Assembly (NCBI GenBank): GCA_019633425.1
Contig: WSUB01000033.1
Coordinates: forward strand, 1-64,000
DNA length: 64,000 nucleotides
Direction: 5' to 3'
Source: Tulasnella sp. 424
Lineage: Eukaryota > Basidiomycota > Agaricomycetes > Cantharellales > Tulasnellaceae
A program made the translations under genes and the position numbers. How positions within the stretch are numbered: position 1 is the first letter of the stretch; each line of letters starts with the position of its first letter. The notes beneath the pieces are model-generated. The model saw only the letters and a program-made list of their open reading frames with translations, searched no databases and was not told where the DNA came from. Shown here one piece after another: positions 48,478-60,818 of this stretch.

Positions 48478-48855
48478 TCGAAATTGGTTTTATCTATAGT
48501 CGTAATTGTATCTGAAGTACTGGATCGTTTGCCGTTATTCTCCTACAGCAAACGGGGTATTTTTTCAATGCGCGTTGCAGAGCCACATTACAGTAAATCA
48601 CATCGGGAAATCGTCCCCCAATCGCTCCTCCTCCCCACAATATACTAACCGTGCTTCGGTTTAAGTCGGCGCATCATACACGTGCTCGAGTGTGGTGGCT
48701 CGAGTTTATTGACAACAAGGTAGTCCGGAACGCTCGAACGTGTTGCGCAGTATCTTAATAATCCATTACTTCGACTGACAAGACGAAGACACTTAGAAGC
48801 TAGAACCTATGCGCAAGAATTTTTTTTGCATCTAATCCAATCGTTTACTCCTGTA
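48478..48855. other. Convergent 3' spacer between eIF2D and UBP6
   Basis: 378 bp, AT-richer, with no coding signal. It holds both 3' UTRs. Confidence 0.5.
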
Positions 48856-51214
48856 TCATGATGCTATACTGTAAGGGAACATCACTCCATGACAGAAATA
48901 TCGCACGACGCACCTGTATAACAAAATGTACGCAGTGGAGTCCTCGCCTCCTCCGTCCAGACCGGTAATCTTGTCTTGGTTGACAATTGACACCTAGTGT
49001 AAAACGTGGTTCGCTTCGTTAGCAGGCACACTTTGATAAATGGAAGCATTTACGAACCTTGTCATCGTCGAACTTGAACCACTCATCATTGCCGCTCTCT
49101 CCTGGCACGGCGGGCGGCTGTAACTCGTCTTTCCGTACCCATGCGATGTAATGCCCTCCATCAGCAGATGCTCCCTTGTGGGTCACGATAGCTATGAATC
49201 AAAACGCCAAGTTAGTCTATGGATGGGAAATGATCAGGGTCGAACTCGACCTACCGACGAGGTCATACATCCCCGTCACATTCGCCCCGACGTCCTTCGC
49301 TACGTCCGGATGTACTAAGGCATTTAGTTCCTCCGCTTCCTTCGCTCTCGCTTCTTTCTCATCTGGCAAGTCTCCGGGAATTTCGGCCTTGGGTTTCGGT
49401 TCCGAGGAAGCAGCAATAGCGGAGTCTCCCATCTCCACGTCTCCTTCCGTGTCTTTCTTGACAACCTTTGTCCTCTTGCGAACTTTCCTACGTTCAGCTC
49501 GGTCTTTTTCAATCTCCTTCAGGCGAGCGTTGACAGGCAGTAATTTCTTGGTAAGCTCTTCGGTAGTCATTCCTTCCGAGAGGACGTCGAATTCGAAGGG
49601 GAATTTGACTTTGCGCTATATTCAGGATAAAAGAAAGGAGCGTAATCAGTTTACCGAACAAGCCTTCATGTACGAGGTACATACCATGATCTTAGCTTTC
49701 TATGGAAAAGAGAAGCTTTTCGGTCAGTATCGGCAGCGTTGCATATGCGTTTTTCTCTCACTTTGTTGATGTCTCTCCGCCAGTAGAAGCGCACCATTTG
49801 AACCGTCAGGTTCGTCGGCAGCCTTGAAACTCGCGAATGCTGCGAATAAACCGCTTCACGTCCAAGACTAGGTGAGTTCTTCGTGATCTTCTGATCTAAG
49901 CTCTGAGTTGGGAGGCCAACCCTCGGCGTCAGTTCCGCGTTATATATAAGCTAATCAGTCAAGCTTACCTCCATGATTCCTGCATGCATGTAGTTTGTAC
50001 TGGAGGAGATGTTACATTGGAGCTTGAGGATCTTCTCCCGCGTCGTTGTTGGAGGCTCGTCGGGTGCTTCATCACACTTCAGACTGAAACCAAAATAAAA
50101 AGTAGTTCTGTAAGCGTTCGGGGACTGGATCGAGGAAGATGTAACGCACGTCGTCTCCATCTCGCCTGCCATGTACCGATCCGTCCAACCACCCTCATCC
50201 CGTCCCAATCCAGCATTGCTCATACTCGTAATAATTTGACTCCAGCATTCGTCAGCATCTTGTTGAGCAAATCCTCCAGCACGGCCGCGTTCGGCGAATT
50301 GAGGGTTCACTTGGCGGAGGATTTGGAGGAAGAGAAGTGGAGGGAAAGGTTCTGTTGTTTTGGACATTCCTTGGTAGAGCGTGCCTATTAGAACGAAGAA
50401 GCATTAGCGGATCTCGCTCTGCTATGTCTGTCTCGGAAAGTCGGAACTCGCCTAACGCAGTGGTGAGTGACGCTTCCGCGTTCTGAGAGAGTTGGCTGGG
50501 CTGGGCTGACGACGGAGCGTATGTTGATAGAGCGGTTTGCAATTCTGGGATGCTGCGAAGGGCTTGCACGGTAGCATTCATGTAGCATGTGTTACCGAGG
50601 CTGAATGGCTTGATAGTTAGTGCTTCGTTGCGAGACATCTGAGCATTGCCTACTTTTGTAAACCAACGGGCACATTCAGCTGTGGAACGACGGCAAAGTT
50701 AGAATATCGACACCAGATAGCGAGGAGGGAATTATACTTACAGCATTCGCAAGCTCCCTGTCGTCCATGTCTGAGCAAGCAGGGCGTTCAGCACTTCGTC
50801 GTTCTAAGTGTCTTGAGCAAGCTCACCTTCAAGGAAAGTAACTGGGGTCGACGGTGGCTTTGGGAGCTCGCCAGCTGCACCAATCACAGTGAATACTTGA
50901 CCCTAAAGATGGAATGACAGCGTCAGGCGAATGTATATGCATGTTGCGCTTCTCGCCCTCTAACCTCTTTTGGGCCGACTTTGCTCCAATCTGTGTCGTC
51001 TTTCAGCATGCCACCTGGAAGAGGCAAGCCATAAGCACCAATCTTAGGCCGTGTCTGCGGTGTTGAACCCCTAACCTTTGATCATGACCTTCATTCGCTC
51101 TGTCGGCACGCCCGTCTTTTCGTAGATGGTTTGTTTAAACGCCGAACCCGGCTTGGTTGGGTCGAGCTCGAGGTCTTCATAGACTTTCCCGGAGTGTTTG
51201 ATGGATACTTTCAT
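48856..51214 (-). CDS. UBP6: Ubp6/USP14-type ubiquitin C-terminal hydrolase
   Basis: Minus-strand exons start with a ubiquitin-like domain: MKVSIKHSGKVYEDLELDPT through VPTERMKVMIKGG, the part that docks on proteasome subunit Rpn1. The USP catalytic core follows. The Cys box is LGNTCYMNATVQALRSIPEL. Next are LRQVNPQFAERGRAGGFAQQ and DADECWSQI, then TTFYFGFSLKCDEAPDEP and LTVQMVRFYWR. A charged insertion (KEIEKDRAERRKVRKRTK) precedes the His box DGGHYIAWVRKDE and DEWFKFDDDK. The protein ends GEDSTAYILLYSIAS (stop 48856-48858, after a 46-nt intron). USP14/Ubp6 trims ubiquitin from proteasome substrates. The start is set at the Met of MKVSIKHSG (51214), matching the family N-terminus, rather than the further upstream in-frame ATG at 51268. 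Cys and His catalytic residues are present. Confidence 0.92.
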
Positions 51215-51897
51215 GTCGAGAGGTCCTCGGTCGCGAATCGAGGCTAGCAGTCGTCGGTGGTGGTTCAAAGTAGCAATATAGACGATGACGCGTAAATTCT
51301 GAGGGCGGCGTCTGAATCACCACCTCGACTGACGCGTCCCAACCAATTTGTCTCAGGGTTCAGAGTCGAATGTGCCACAACCTTCTCATATCGACGTTTT
51401 CAGTGTCTTCCGCTTTCCTAATACAAGACCCGCAATCGCGTAGAAATGGTGACAACGGCGAAACTGCGTGTTCGTCCTGGGTACACATCGTGTAGAACGC
51501 TCCGAAACCTCTTCCATAATGCGAGCACTGCGATGAAGTCACTATCCAGAACTTCTGGCCCTTCCTGATTCCATTGCGGCACGACGGTAGTACTGTGTCT
51601 TTGCATTCGAGAGATTTAGCCACTCGGACCGACTTCGTCGAGTGTACCACCAAAGAGCAGACTCGGAAAGAACGGGCACCAGCCAACGGGCTCAATTCTG
51701 GAACCTTTAATACACTTATTGATACTAGATAAGAACCCTCTTGGATATCATGCTGGTATAAAAGTTAGATCGGGCGCTTGGAAGCGCGAGCACCCACTCG
51801 TCTCGCAGAGGCGTTTCACTATGTTTTCAATTCTACGGCGGTGCCATACATCTGCTGCTCGTGACAAGGATTCTCGAGGGACAGCCGCAGCACGTTT
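51215..51897. other. Spacer between UBP6 5' end and LSM7 3' end
   Basis: 683 bp; no protein family was recognised. The left part is the UBP6 promoter. Confidence 0.45.
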
Positions 51898-52414
51898 CTA
51901 ACCTTCAGAGGCGAAGGGATTTTCTATCTCCTCGGATCCATCCACCGGGCTGAGAATGGTGATTTGGGGACCTCGCAAGACCGCCAACCCCACCCGACGC
52001 CGCTGATCGACCGTATCTGACAAAGCCCGGAGTCAGACCTAGCGTTTAAGGTATCGTGACATAACTGACCCTGCAGAATCTCCTCAACCTCGTCCAGAAC
52101 GAGGTTCAGTAATTGATCGTAGCCTTTAAGGACCCCTGTCACTGAGAAAGAGGAATTTCAGCCTCCATTAACCGCGGGTTATCCATGGGCATACCTTCTC
52201 TTCCACCAGTAAACTTGACTCTGATGCGTTGATCGACGTATTTTGCTAGGTCGAGAATAGCCTCCTTCCTTTGCTTTTCACCACCAGGAGGACCGCTCGA
52301 ACCACCTCTCCCTCTTCCTCGAGAAGATCCGCCTCGGGATCCACGACCCTATTCCAAAAATTTTAGCAAGTCAATCTTGTAATCGAGAGAGCAGATGCTT
52401 ACACGGTCAGCCAT
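51898..52414 (-). CDS. LSM7: U6 snRNA-associated Sm-like protein LSm7
   Basis: Small exons on the minus strand join to an LSm7. The N-terminus is MADR|GRGSRGGSSRGRGRGGSS. The Sm1 motif is AILDLAKYVDQRIRVKFTGG. TGVLKGYDQLLNLVLDEVEE follows, and after a 60-nt-class intron the Sm2 part is RRRVGLAVLRGPQITILSPV, then DGSEEIENPFASEG and the stop at 51898-51900. The G-x-L-x-G-Y-D-x-L-x-N-L-V-L signature and the ending SPVDGxEEIxNPF are specific to LSm7. LSm7 belongs to the LSm1-7 ring in mRNA decay and the LSm2-8 ring that holds U6 snRNA. The first exon codes only four residues before its intron. The gene is head to head with EMC1, with 108 bp between start codons. Confidence 0.92.
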
Positions 52415-52522
52415 AAGTTTGTGTCGGAGAAGTCACCGGTGGCCGGGGTTCTGTGAGAATGGTTGCAATTACTGTTTGTCCACAACTGTTTGTCCACAGT
52501 CGACCAACGACAGCGGACCACG
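52415..52522. promoter_or_regulatory. 108-bp bidirectional promoter with tandem 14-mer
   Basis: The interval between the LSM7 ATG (minus, 52414) and the EMC1 ATG (plus, 52523). It holds a perfect tandem duplication, ACTGTTTGTCCACA at 52471-52484 and again at 52485-52498, followed by GTCGAC. No TATA box. Confidence 0.7.
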
Positions 52523-55500
52523 ATGCGCCGCTTTCTCAGCCCCACAACACACTTTTCTCTCATCTTAACAATATGGCTAGCCACACTCGTTTCTTGCAGT
52601 TCATCCTCCGTTAGCACAAAACTTGCCACCTGGCACAAATCTTTGATTGGAGTCCCAAGAACCGACTCGACAGCCTCCAGCCCAATTCTTCATCACCTTC
52701 CACTTCGTGATGGGAAAGTACTGGGTTACCTGTTGACGAGTACCACTCGCAACATCCTGGCTGCCTTAGATCCTGTTGGTGGCTCGGTTGGTGAGTACTC
52801 GCTATTTTTGGACGTCCTTATCGAACCACTCACTGACAGCCGGCCGTAGTTTGGAGGCATATTTTGGGCGGCGATGATTTCTTGGAAGAGTTCCGGGCAA
52901 ATCATGACGGTACGAACATCTCTACACCGTGATATGTTCCCTTTATTGACTAATTCCTTTGCAGGGATTATGGCCCTCTCGGGCTATGATGTTCAAAACG
53001 TGCGCCTCCTCGAGGTGAAAACCGGAAACATCATTTGGGAAACGCAACTGCAAGCACCTGATTTGGACCGTCAATCTGAATTCCGGTGCATTGGATCTTG
53101 TATCGTTTTTGCCACGGACGGGACGCCAGACGTTTTCGTCAGCTCAAACACTGGCGGCGTTCACCGATTGAATGGCTTGACCGGCGCTAACAAATGGACA
53201 TGGACCCCAGTAGACAATGCGTACGTGTTACTCTGTCTCCCATATCTTATTCTCACCTTACGCTGTGTGTTAGTCCTCTTACCCCTCTATCGAAGATGAT
53301 CGCCACCCCAACCACCGTCTTCCTTGTCAACTTCGTGGAATCCACCGACTCGTACAAAATCTACATCACAGCTATCGATTCGAGCTCCGGAGAGCAAGTC
53401 TCTACTCATGCTCTGCCTTCAAATATTTTGGATCCATCTTCCGACGCTATTTTGGTGGGAAATCCACTTGCAAACGAGGCAACTCTTGTGTGGGCCCAAC
53501 GAGATGGGGCAAGATTTATTCGCCTCTCGGATCTCAAGGACGGGCGCTCGCCTCAAATGTTGAGCGAATACAACAAGGTTGTCGACCTTAGGTTGGGCTC
53601 CTTCGGAATCTTCGTCGCCCTCAAACCGGATGGCTCGTCCGCTATCCTGCGGTTGGATGCGGAGGACTCGCAGTGGATTAAGACCGACTGGACCTTCAGT
53701 GACTCTGTAAGTAGGAGAATCCGGTGGATATGATGTGTTGTGAACCGAGCTCGCATTCTCCCTTGTAGGCGAGCGCACCGTCTCGTGCGCCCTCTGTCTT
53801 TACTGGCGGCTTTGACAAGCAGGGCCGGCCATACGTGAGCCGAACTTTCTGGTCAAATTATTTCAAGGTAAGAACAACCTCGATGTCTGCTGTTGATTAA
53901 TCGCTTAATTTCAACATCGTAGTCGTGTAGCATGGAGCTATATGTCCCTCACCAAAATGTCATCAGGGGCTTTTATTACTCATTCGACACCGTCCAGCAC
54001 GGCGTGGTGCTTCACGTGGGTTCCTAACCTTTTCCACTTTATTCGCCGGCCCTAATACTGCTCTTCAGACCGCGATGGACGTGGCAAGCGTCAAGGACAC
54101 GGAATTCGTCCCCCGATTCGTGATTACAACGTCAACGGGCTCCTTCCAGGCGTGGCAACGAGAGCGCAAACTTTGGCTTCGCGAGGAAGCCTTGGCTCAT
54201 ATTGCGTCCGCAGTCTACGTCAAGCTACCCCATCTCCGTGGCCAGAACGCAGTTGTGGCAAATCCGATGGCCCGCTTCTCATCTCAACTTGGAGAGCTAG
54301 CAGTACGTTGGCTGGCTTATTGCCCTTTGGTGAAAATTACTGATTCCTCGCCATTTTAGCGCTCCCCTCTCAACGCAGTAGTCGGGCTCAGCAAAGTCAT
54401 CCGATCCGTCTATCCCTCGTCTGCAGCGGGGAATTCCACAACACTAGACGAACGATTCGGTTTCCGACACCTTATTGTCGCCGCAACCACGTTTGGCAAG
54501 GTCCTCGCTTTGGATTCGACAACGGGAGATGTTGTTTGGGGTCAACTGCTAAGCATCAGCGACGTTTCCGGCCAGCCCTTGAATTCGGACATGCGTCTTC
54601 TTGCCACGGATACTGAGACGGCAGGCTTTACTTCAGAGTTGTTCCTTATCGCTAACGCACCGGTATGCATGCCTCTGGCCTAACGGCTAACCCATAATTC
54701 TGACTCCTTTCTTCCAGACCGACGGATCAAGCCTTGTTTTCCATCTTAGCCCTTTGACTGGAGCATCGCTTGGGAGCATCAAGAGCAGGGGGTTCGCCTC
54801 ACCCCAGTACCAGTTCCCTCGAAGCGTTATCGATGTAGCCATAGTCGGAAATCACCCTTCCCACTTAATCATGATTGACGACCATCACAATGTGAGCATT
54901 CCGAGTCCATCCCTTACACATATCTAATCATGTTGCTCCTTAGATTCACTCCTACCCACCGGCTGCATCCCAGCAGAAGCTCAACTCGGCCTCGCAGATG
55001 ACATTCGTTCTCCCTTCGATTACTGCATCCCAGGTGGCAGGATACAAGCTGCACGAATCGGGTCGGGTTGAATCGTCAAGCCAACTCTCCGCCAGACAGA
55101 CGTGGTCTATTTCCTTTGGTCAGGATGAGGTCATACACGAAATCGTCAAGCCCAGGAGTCGATACCCAATCATCATCCCCACCGGCGCCGGCAACGAAAC
55201 ACTCACCTCCAGCAACCGAAACCTTGTTGGAATCATCAGTTCGACAAAACGCTCGACTGGCTTGACCAACTGCGCTGTTCGAGTCGTCGACGGAACGCAA
55301 GGGACTCTGATATATCGTGCCGAATTGGGTGCCGGACGTTGCGAAGAGGTGAACGGAGTTTTCATTGGCGATGCTTTCGTGTATTCGCACCAAGACACCA
55401 TAGCTTCTAGCGACTCGGCAAAAGGTTTCCGGATTACTACAGTAGACCTGTCAGGTGGAAGCAACCCTAGGTAAGAACTCGCTGCCCCATCTCATGTCGA

Positions 55501-56158
55501 GTAGCAACTGAAGCGTCCGTCTTTAGTACAAACTCCCAACCACAAATTCAACAGCGCACCTTTGCTGTCGGATTCCAGCCCAAATTCTTAGCCACTACAT
55601 TCACCAAGTTTGGAATTGCTTTGCAAGACCTGATCGGTAATTAACTTCCTCGGCCGCTTTGCGACGCCGACCACGCTCACACCCCCTCTCCCGATCCTCA
55701 CAGCGGCCACGGACAAGGATCAGATCCTTGCGTTGCCAAATCGTTTCCTCCAAACTCTCGGCGCCACTCCACAAGCTATTAAGGGCTCTTCGGCAGACGG
55801 CCCGTCAGTAAGCGTTGTTCAAGATGAACCTCGCCTTACCATTTCTCAGATTTGGCCGGTCAGCACTAATTGATCATGTGCACCATTTCGAGGTCTAAAT
55901 GTATTATTCATGCAGGTGTCCGAAGTCGAAGGCATTCTAACGACGTCGTCTCAGCTGGAGTCGACCTCGTTGGTCTTTGCGTACGGGCGAGACTTGTTCG
56001 CTACTACGGTTGCACCCTCGGCGACATTCGACCTTCTCAGCGAGGATTTCAGTCGGTCACAGTTGGTCACGACGCTTGCAGTGCTGCTAGTGGCGGTGTT
56101 GATGACGAGGCCCTTGGCTAAAAACCGCGAGCTCCAGCGGCAATGGTTCTCTTCGTAG
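52523..56158 (+). CDS. EMC1: ER membrane protein complex subunit 1 (EMC1)
   Basis: Many exons over 3.6 kb. The N-terminus has a signal peptide (MRRFLSPTTHFSLILTIWLA-TLVSCSS). A PQQ/beta-propeller-like luminal region follows: ILAALDPVGGSVVWRHIL, LLEVKTGNIIWETQLQAPD, DVFVSSNTGGVHRLNGLTG, then TTFGKVLALDSTTGDVVWGQ further along. Later blocks include QAWQRERKLWLREEALAHI and SKVIRSVYPSS. The C-terminal part contains LTSSNRNLVGIISSTKRSTG, FAYGRDLFATTVAPSATFDL and a single TM, LTTLAVLLVAVLMTRPLA, ending LQRQWFSS (stop 56156-56158). This layout matches EMC1, the large luminal subunit of the complex that inserts tail-anchored and multipass membrane proteins. Translated length is roughly 950-1000 residues by estimate. 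Its promoter is shared with LSM7. Confidence 0.88.
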
Positions 56159-58137
56159 TGTGTACCGAAAGCCCTTGCCGTGTAATCATGTACGCTCGCT
56201 ACTAGATATTATGACGCATAATCTTCATCCTGTCTGAGGAGCTGCTCCAAAGGTGTCTCAACTTGCAGGGCATAATATCCCAGCGGCCCGCTGCCTCGTA
56301 TAACGCAATAGTACAGAGCTAGAGATAACTTGAAGCTTACCGTGGAGCCTGGCTTCCCCGTCGACGAAAATCGCCTGGGCTTCCCAACCTCAAATAAGTC
56401 CGACCATTTTCAACGCTCCCATCTTGCAGCACTGGAAGCAAATCAAACTGTCCTAGACGCCAAGGTCTATAATTGCTGGACATTAGCGCGCATCGTGTGC
56501 AATCGGTCTTCTAACGGACGTTGCCGGTAATATCACAGCGATTCTCGGTCCACGAAGCCGACTTTGCTCCCCACGACACGACTGGCTGCATTACGACGCT
56601 GTCAATTATAGTTTCATCCCCTGCAAATATTGCAGCTCACCACTCCATCACCAATCTCGTTCGACTTCTGGCTTTCGTTGCTGGGAGGGCACGAGGTAAA
56701 GCATGGGAGAGGGTGTGGGCACTGCCTCGCCGTGAGCCAAGGCTCCCTTCATCATCTTCCCACAACGTGCCCCCGGAGGACCCAGCAGACGTCAGGGGTA
56801 TACATTTTCGGTGGCTTGAGTGGACACTAGTTCGTAAGGGGCCCGAGCGCGCGCTCGCCTGCATGCGCTAAACACCGCAATACCGACACGCAGCGACGTC
56901 GGGAGCGCGCCCGACCGAGCGCTAGCCCCGCTACCTCAAGACCAGCGGACTCCTTCACTGAGATACATCTCTTGGACACGCTGCTTGAACATTGTAGTCT
57001 GCCAGCTCGTGCCCTCTTTTCCGGAAACTCATTCACAACCACCAAGTGAAGGTGGCGCTTTGACATCCCCAACCCTTCTTGGAGTTTGGGGGAGTGACTT
57101 ACAATCAACATACCTTATCTCGCCCAAGCACCACTTCCGGCAAAACGAACCCCCCGGGGTGCTCTCTCATTTTTTCGCTTTGTTTTGGTTGAGCAGTCCT
57201 TCGCTATGACTGTTTTCGGTTCTCCTAAGCTTTAGACCTTTCGCCGCCCATCCACGACTCACTAACACAATATTGATGATATGCTCCAACTGATAGACTC
57301 ACATACACATGACCCATATGAACTCAATCTTGTTCTCGTTTTGTTGTCTACTTCCGGTCCCGAGATGTACATCCCGCCATCGGTGGCATCCCCTCCTAAC
57401 GCTCGGACGATCGACACACAAAGCTGATCGCGCTCGATCATCCTTTGTTCAGGCTTTCGGTACCGATGATCATCCGATCGTTTTGTGCTCAGTCAGAACA
57501 AAGACTGTCGAGTTCCGATCGCCTTTGGTCTTCCCTCCGACGCTCGGACCATCGACGGCGGGTCCCTCGCCGATCGACAGGCTTAGGAGTCAAATGACAC
57601 GTCCATTTCGTCGATCTACTTCGGCGAGAATACCTCGGGTTAGGAACCCGGCGGCGGCGGAGGGTGCCCGATCGGTGGACGACCATGCCGGATCACCAGC
57701 AGTCGTTCAACTGCTTTTTTACTTGTACATACGCAGTTCCGATGCAATAATATCCTACAATAAAGAACGACAGAGAGGGAGGGTATCTGCAGGACGAAAT
57801 AAAAGAAACGAATGGACGCGGAGTGATAGTACAGCAACAGAATCGATTGGGGGAGAGTGTAACAGGCAACGCGAGGAGAGGAAAAAGAGCGAGAGTTTGA
57901 AATGGGAAAAGATGCAGTATAGCCAGATCCGAATGTGTGCAATGCGAAAACAAGAAAGATGAAGCAATAACAGATTGGAAGGAGAGAAAAAACACAGATG
58001 AGAGCTGGGAGGGGAGATGGAGATATGAAAAGATGAATGCGAGGAAAACAACACGAAGAGAGAATGAATAAACGAAAGACATGCGTAACCCTAAAGAAGT
58101 AGAAACTCGGGAAGAACCCTCACTTACCTACCAACAT
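56159..58137. other. Gene-free region
   Basis: About 2 kb. A plus-strand open frame of 217 codons at 57309-57962 has biased composition and no recognisable domain. The stretch 57760-58080 is purine-rich on the plus strand and probably forms the 3' UTR side of the next minus-strand gene. No RNA gene was recognised. Confidence 0.4.
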
Positions 58138-60818
58138 TTACTTCCACATCCTTGGTCGGGTGTCTTCCAAATCCGAACGACGTTCTCTCAGAGCCTGCTG
58201 TCGTCTCCTTCCGGGAGCTGGAGGGCGAGGGGCAGGTGCAGGAGCAGTGTAGGTATCCCTCAAAGACGACGTGGAAGGTCGAGACATGGACGGCCTGCCA
58301 GCTTCAGCCAACGACGACAGGGACGGCCTCCCTTCCACTCCGAGCGGCGATGAACGTGACGGACGAGCTTCAGCTACGGGTGACGACAGCGTTCGAGCCC
58401 TTCCAGCACCGATCCCAGCGCCAGCGCCACCTTCCCGTAGCGAGGATATCGAAGGTCTTGAGAGAGCAACGGACGGACGCAAAATGGGGCTCATGGAAGG
58501 TCGAGGGGAGAGAGGACTTGGTAGAGGTGGGAGGCGCTCTTCTTCTGGCTCCGGGGCAGGTCCGGGACCATCGTCGTTCAAGTTGATGCCGACGTTGGCA
58601 AGAACAGGCGACATCGTAATCCCTCCATTCTCCCCAGACGCACCGCTACCCTCCCTACTTCCTTCCTCCACTGTCGACACCCTCAGATCATGCGGCCTGA
58701 ACCCCCTCGGAGCGGCTTGCTGTTCTGTCGTCGCCCCAGACGGCGGCGGCGGAAGTGGAGGGAACTCTGGACTCGACTGCAACCTCGGTCCTTCCAATCC
58801 CAAAGTCCAATGCTCCCCACTCGCCAATTGTTCCGCATGAGACACCCACGGCCTGTCTCCCGACGATCCTCCTGCAGTTGCTGGCGGTTGGTGATAATAA
58901 TAATCCACCGTAGTCGGAGACAACGACACCTCGCTCCCCATCCCCCCGGAACCAACATGCGCAGCCGAAGGCATCCTCGGGATCGACGTGGACGTCCTCA
59001 AGGGAGTCAACGGGATGTTCGTGCTCCACTGTGAACTTGAGTCTTTCCTCAACCTGGACTTGCTTGGCCTAAGGAGGTTCGAAGTCGTGCGCAACGACGA
59101 ATTTGAAGGTTGTTCCAAATGAAATCGGGGTCCAGTAGCGGTTCGCGGACTCGTAGTCGAGGCTGCAGTCAAGCTGGGCGTGGACCCTCCTCCACCGCGA
59201 GAGGGAGGGGATCGTAAGCTCAACCTCCTGCGGTCGCGGAACCGACTGGTCGCAGGAGACGATGGCAAATCGGTGAACTGGACATCGAAGATGGAGGAAA
59301 CTCGGTATGAAGAACGGTCGTCGTCGTAATCATCGCCACGGACAGAAGGAGTATGGAATTCGATCGTGGTGCTGTGTAAGCCGTCATCGTTTCCATCGGG
59401 TTTGCGGCTGTAGTTGAGCTACAAGTAAAGTGAACCCCCCAAGGCAAGGTCAGTCTGCAGTTCAACGACAGGCGTACAGGCTACCAAGGAGCTTACCTGA
59501 AGCACGATAAGGGTAGGGGCAATTGCAACAGCGACAGTGACCAGGTAATCAACGAATCGATATGCACCGGGCTGGTTAGGGGAGAGCTCTGTCAGCACCA
59601 CATCACCAACGCTTCGTCGACAAAAGGAGGGACTCACGAGACCAGCCACCACAAAGACGAAGAACACAAAGATCGTTGCCGTATAGATCGCACCGCTCTC
59701 GATGAGGACTCGGATAATGCGGTTGTACGTGTCCTTGTCTGCCAATCCTTCCACTCGACGTTGGATCAACCTGCGCAAAAGAGATCCGTTCAGTCAGTAG
59801 CAGCCTCAAGGTAAAGTGCTGGGGGGTAGTCTGTTGCGCGTACCAAAGTCGTCCGGATATAAGAGACGTGACGGCGATATTCACTGTAGCTGAGCAGACA
59901 CAGACGAAGATGGGACCGAATTTGAAAAAGGCTTGAAAGCGACCATCTGAGGGGGATACGATTTCGTTGTATTCGAAGGCGACTAGGAGAATGCCGATGA
60001 CTATTTTGTTGAATAGGGGAAGGAAAAGGGTGAGCAAGGGGGTGCAACTTGATGCTCCTAGAGGTAAAGCTCCAACGTACCAGCTTCAGCAACAAGGAGT
60101 AAGACCGGGAAGATCAACACCCAATAGTTGTGTGCCCAGATGACCAAGAGGCGCCAGCAGATGAGCCCGTCTGCCATAAGAGCCTACGTAAAGGAAGGGG
60201 AATATCGGGTGAGCGGAGGCGCTGATTGAGAGGACACCGATGCCGAGAACGGAGAAAGGACCTACAGCGCAGAGGAGGAGCAAGCTAGTCGAAATACGAG
60301 ATATATCAGTCTCGCGATTCTCTTAGGAAGGGCGCGCTAGCGCCGATCCGACACTCACTCTCGAGTGACCCTAATCGCATTCCTGGGATCGCTGAAGTAG
60401 GCCAGTGTCCCTCTAGGACCATCATTCCTCCTCTTGATCCAACCATTGTAGTTGTCGATTGTACACAGGACTGAACAGGATGTAGTGGGAAGGATAGCGT
60501 CAGTGGGAGCGTGGTCAACAGAGGACGTAAAAAAAGAAAAACTTAAAAAGCTGCCGGCAACTCACCAATGGTCGTGGTAGTCGTGAGGAACAGGCCCAGC
60601 ATGGTGGAGAACACCACTTTACTCCTTCCTTTCCGCGTTCTCAGGGCCAAGCACCGAATCGTGATCGCGAACACGATGCAGTACCCCCCTGAAAAAAGCT
60701 CGTGGTCAATGGTGACGTCGTCCCAAATTTCCCTAATGTGCTGCGCTCACCGTAGAGGAACATGGCAAGGGCAAAACCGAGGAGGTTCGCGACATCCAAA
60801 GGGATGTCGTAACCCATT
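58138..60818 (-). CDS. Mushroom-type seven-TM-like membrane protein with long disordered tail
   Basis: Minus-strand exons start MGYDIPLDVANLLGFALAMF (TM1). Next: YCIVFAITIRCLALRTRKGR, KVVFSTMLGLFLTTTTTIV, NYNGWIKRRNDGPRGTLAYF, and ADGLICWRLLVIWAHNYWVL followed by IFPVLLLVAEA. Then GPIFVCVCSATVNIAVTSLI, RVLIESGAIYTATIFVFFVF and FVDYLVTVAVAIAPTLIVLQ. About seven membrane spans are visible, with the D-G-L-x-x-W-R and IES-x-x-IY-x-x-T blocks seen in a large mushroom family of unknown function. After the last span comes a tail of about 400 residues, very rich in Ser, Pro, Arg and Gly, ending DLEDTRPRMWK at 58138. This long tail is unusual for the family and may be a cytoplasmic signalling or scaffolding region; that is inference. 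The family has no established function, and a receptor role is only a suggestion from topology. Confidence 0.7.

Noticed and set aside
57360..57610. Recurring GATCG/CGATC motifs that hint at an inverted repeat
   Set aside because: The pieces do not line up into arms with defined ends; short palindromic words only.
57309..57962. 217-codon plus-strand frame
   Set aside because: Biased composition, no start context or domain, and its 3' half is a purine-rich stretch. Kept only as part of the gene-free region.
58152..58840. Plus-strand frames of 144-189 codons
   Set aside because: Antisense to the Ser/Pro/Gly-rich tail of the seven-TM-like gene; low-complexity GC-rich DNA keeps both strands open.
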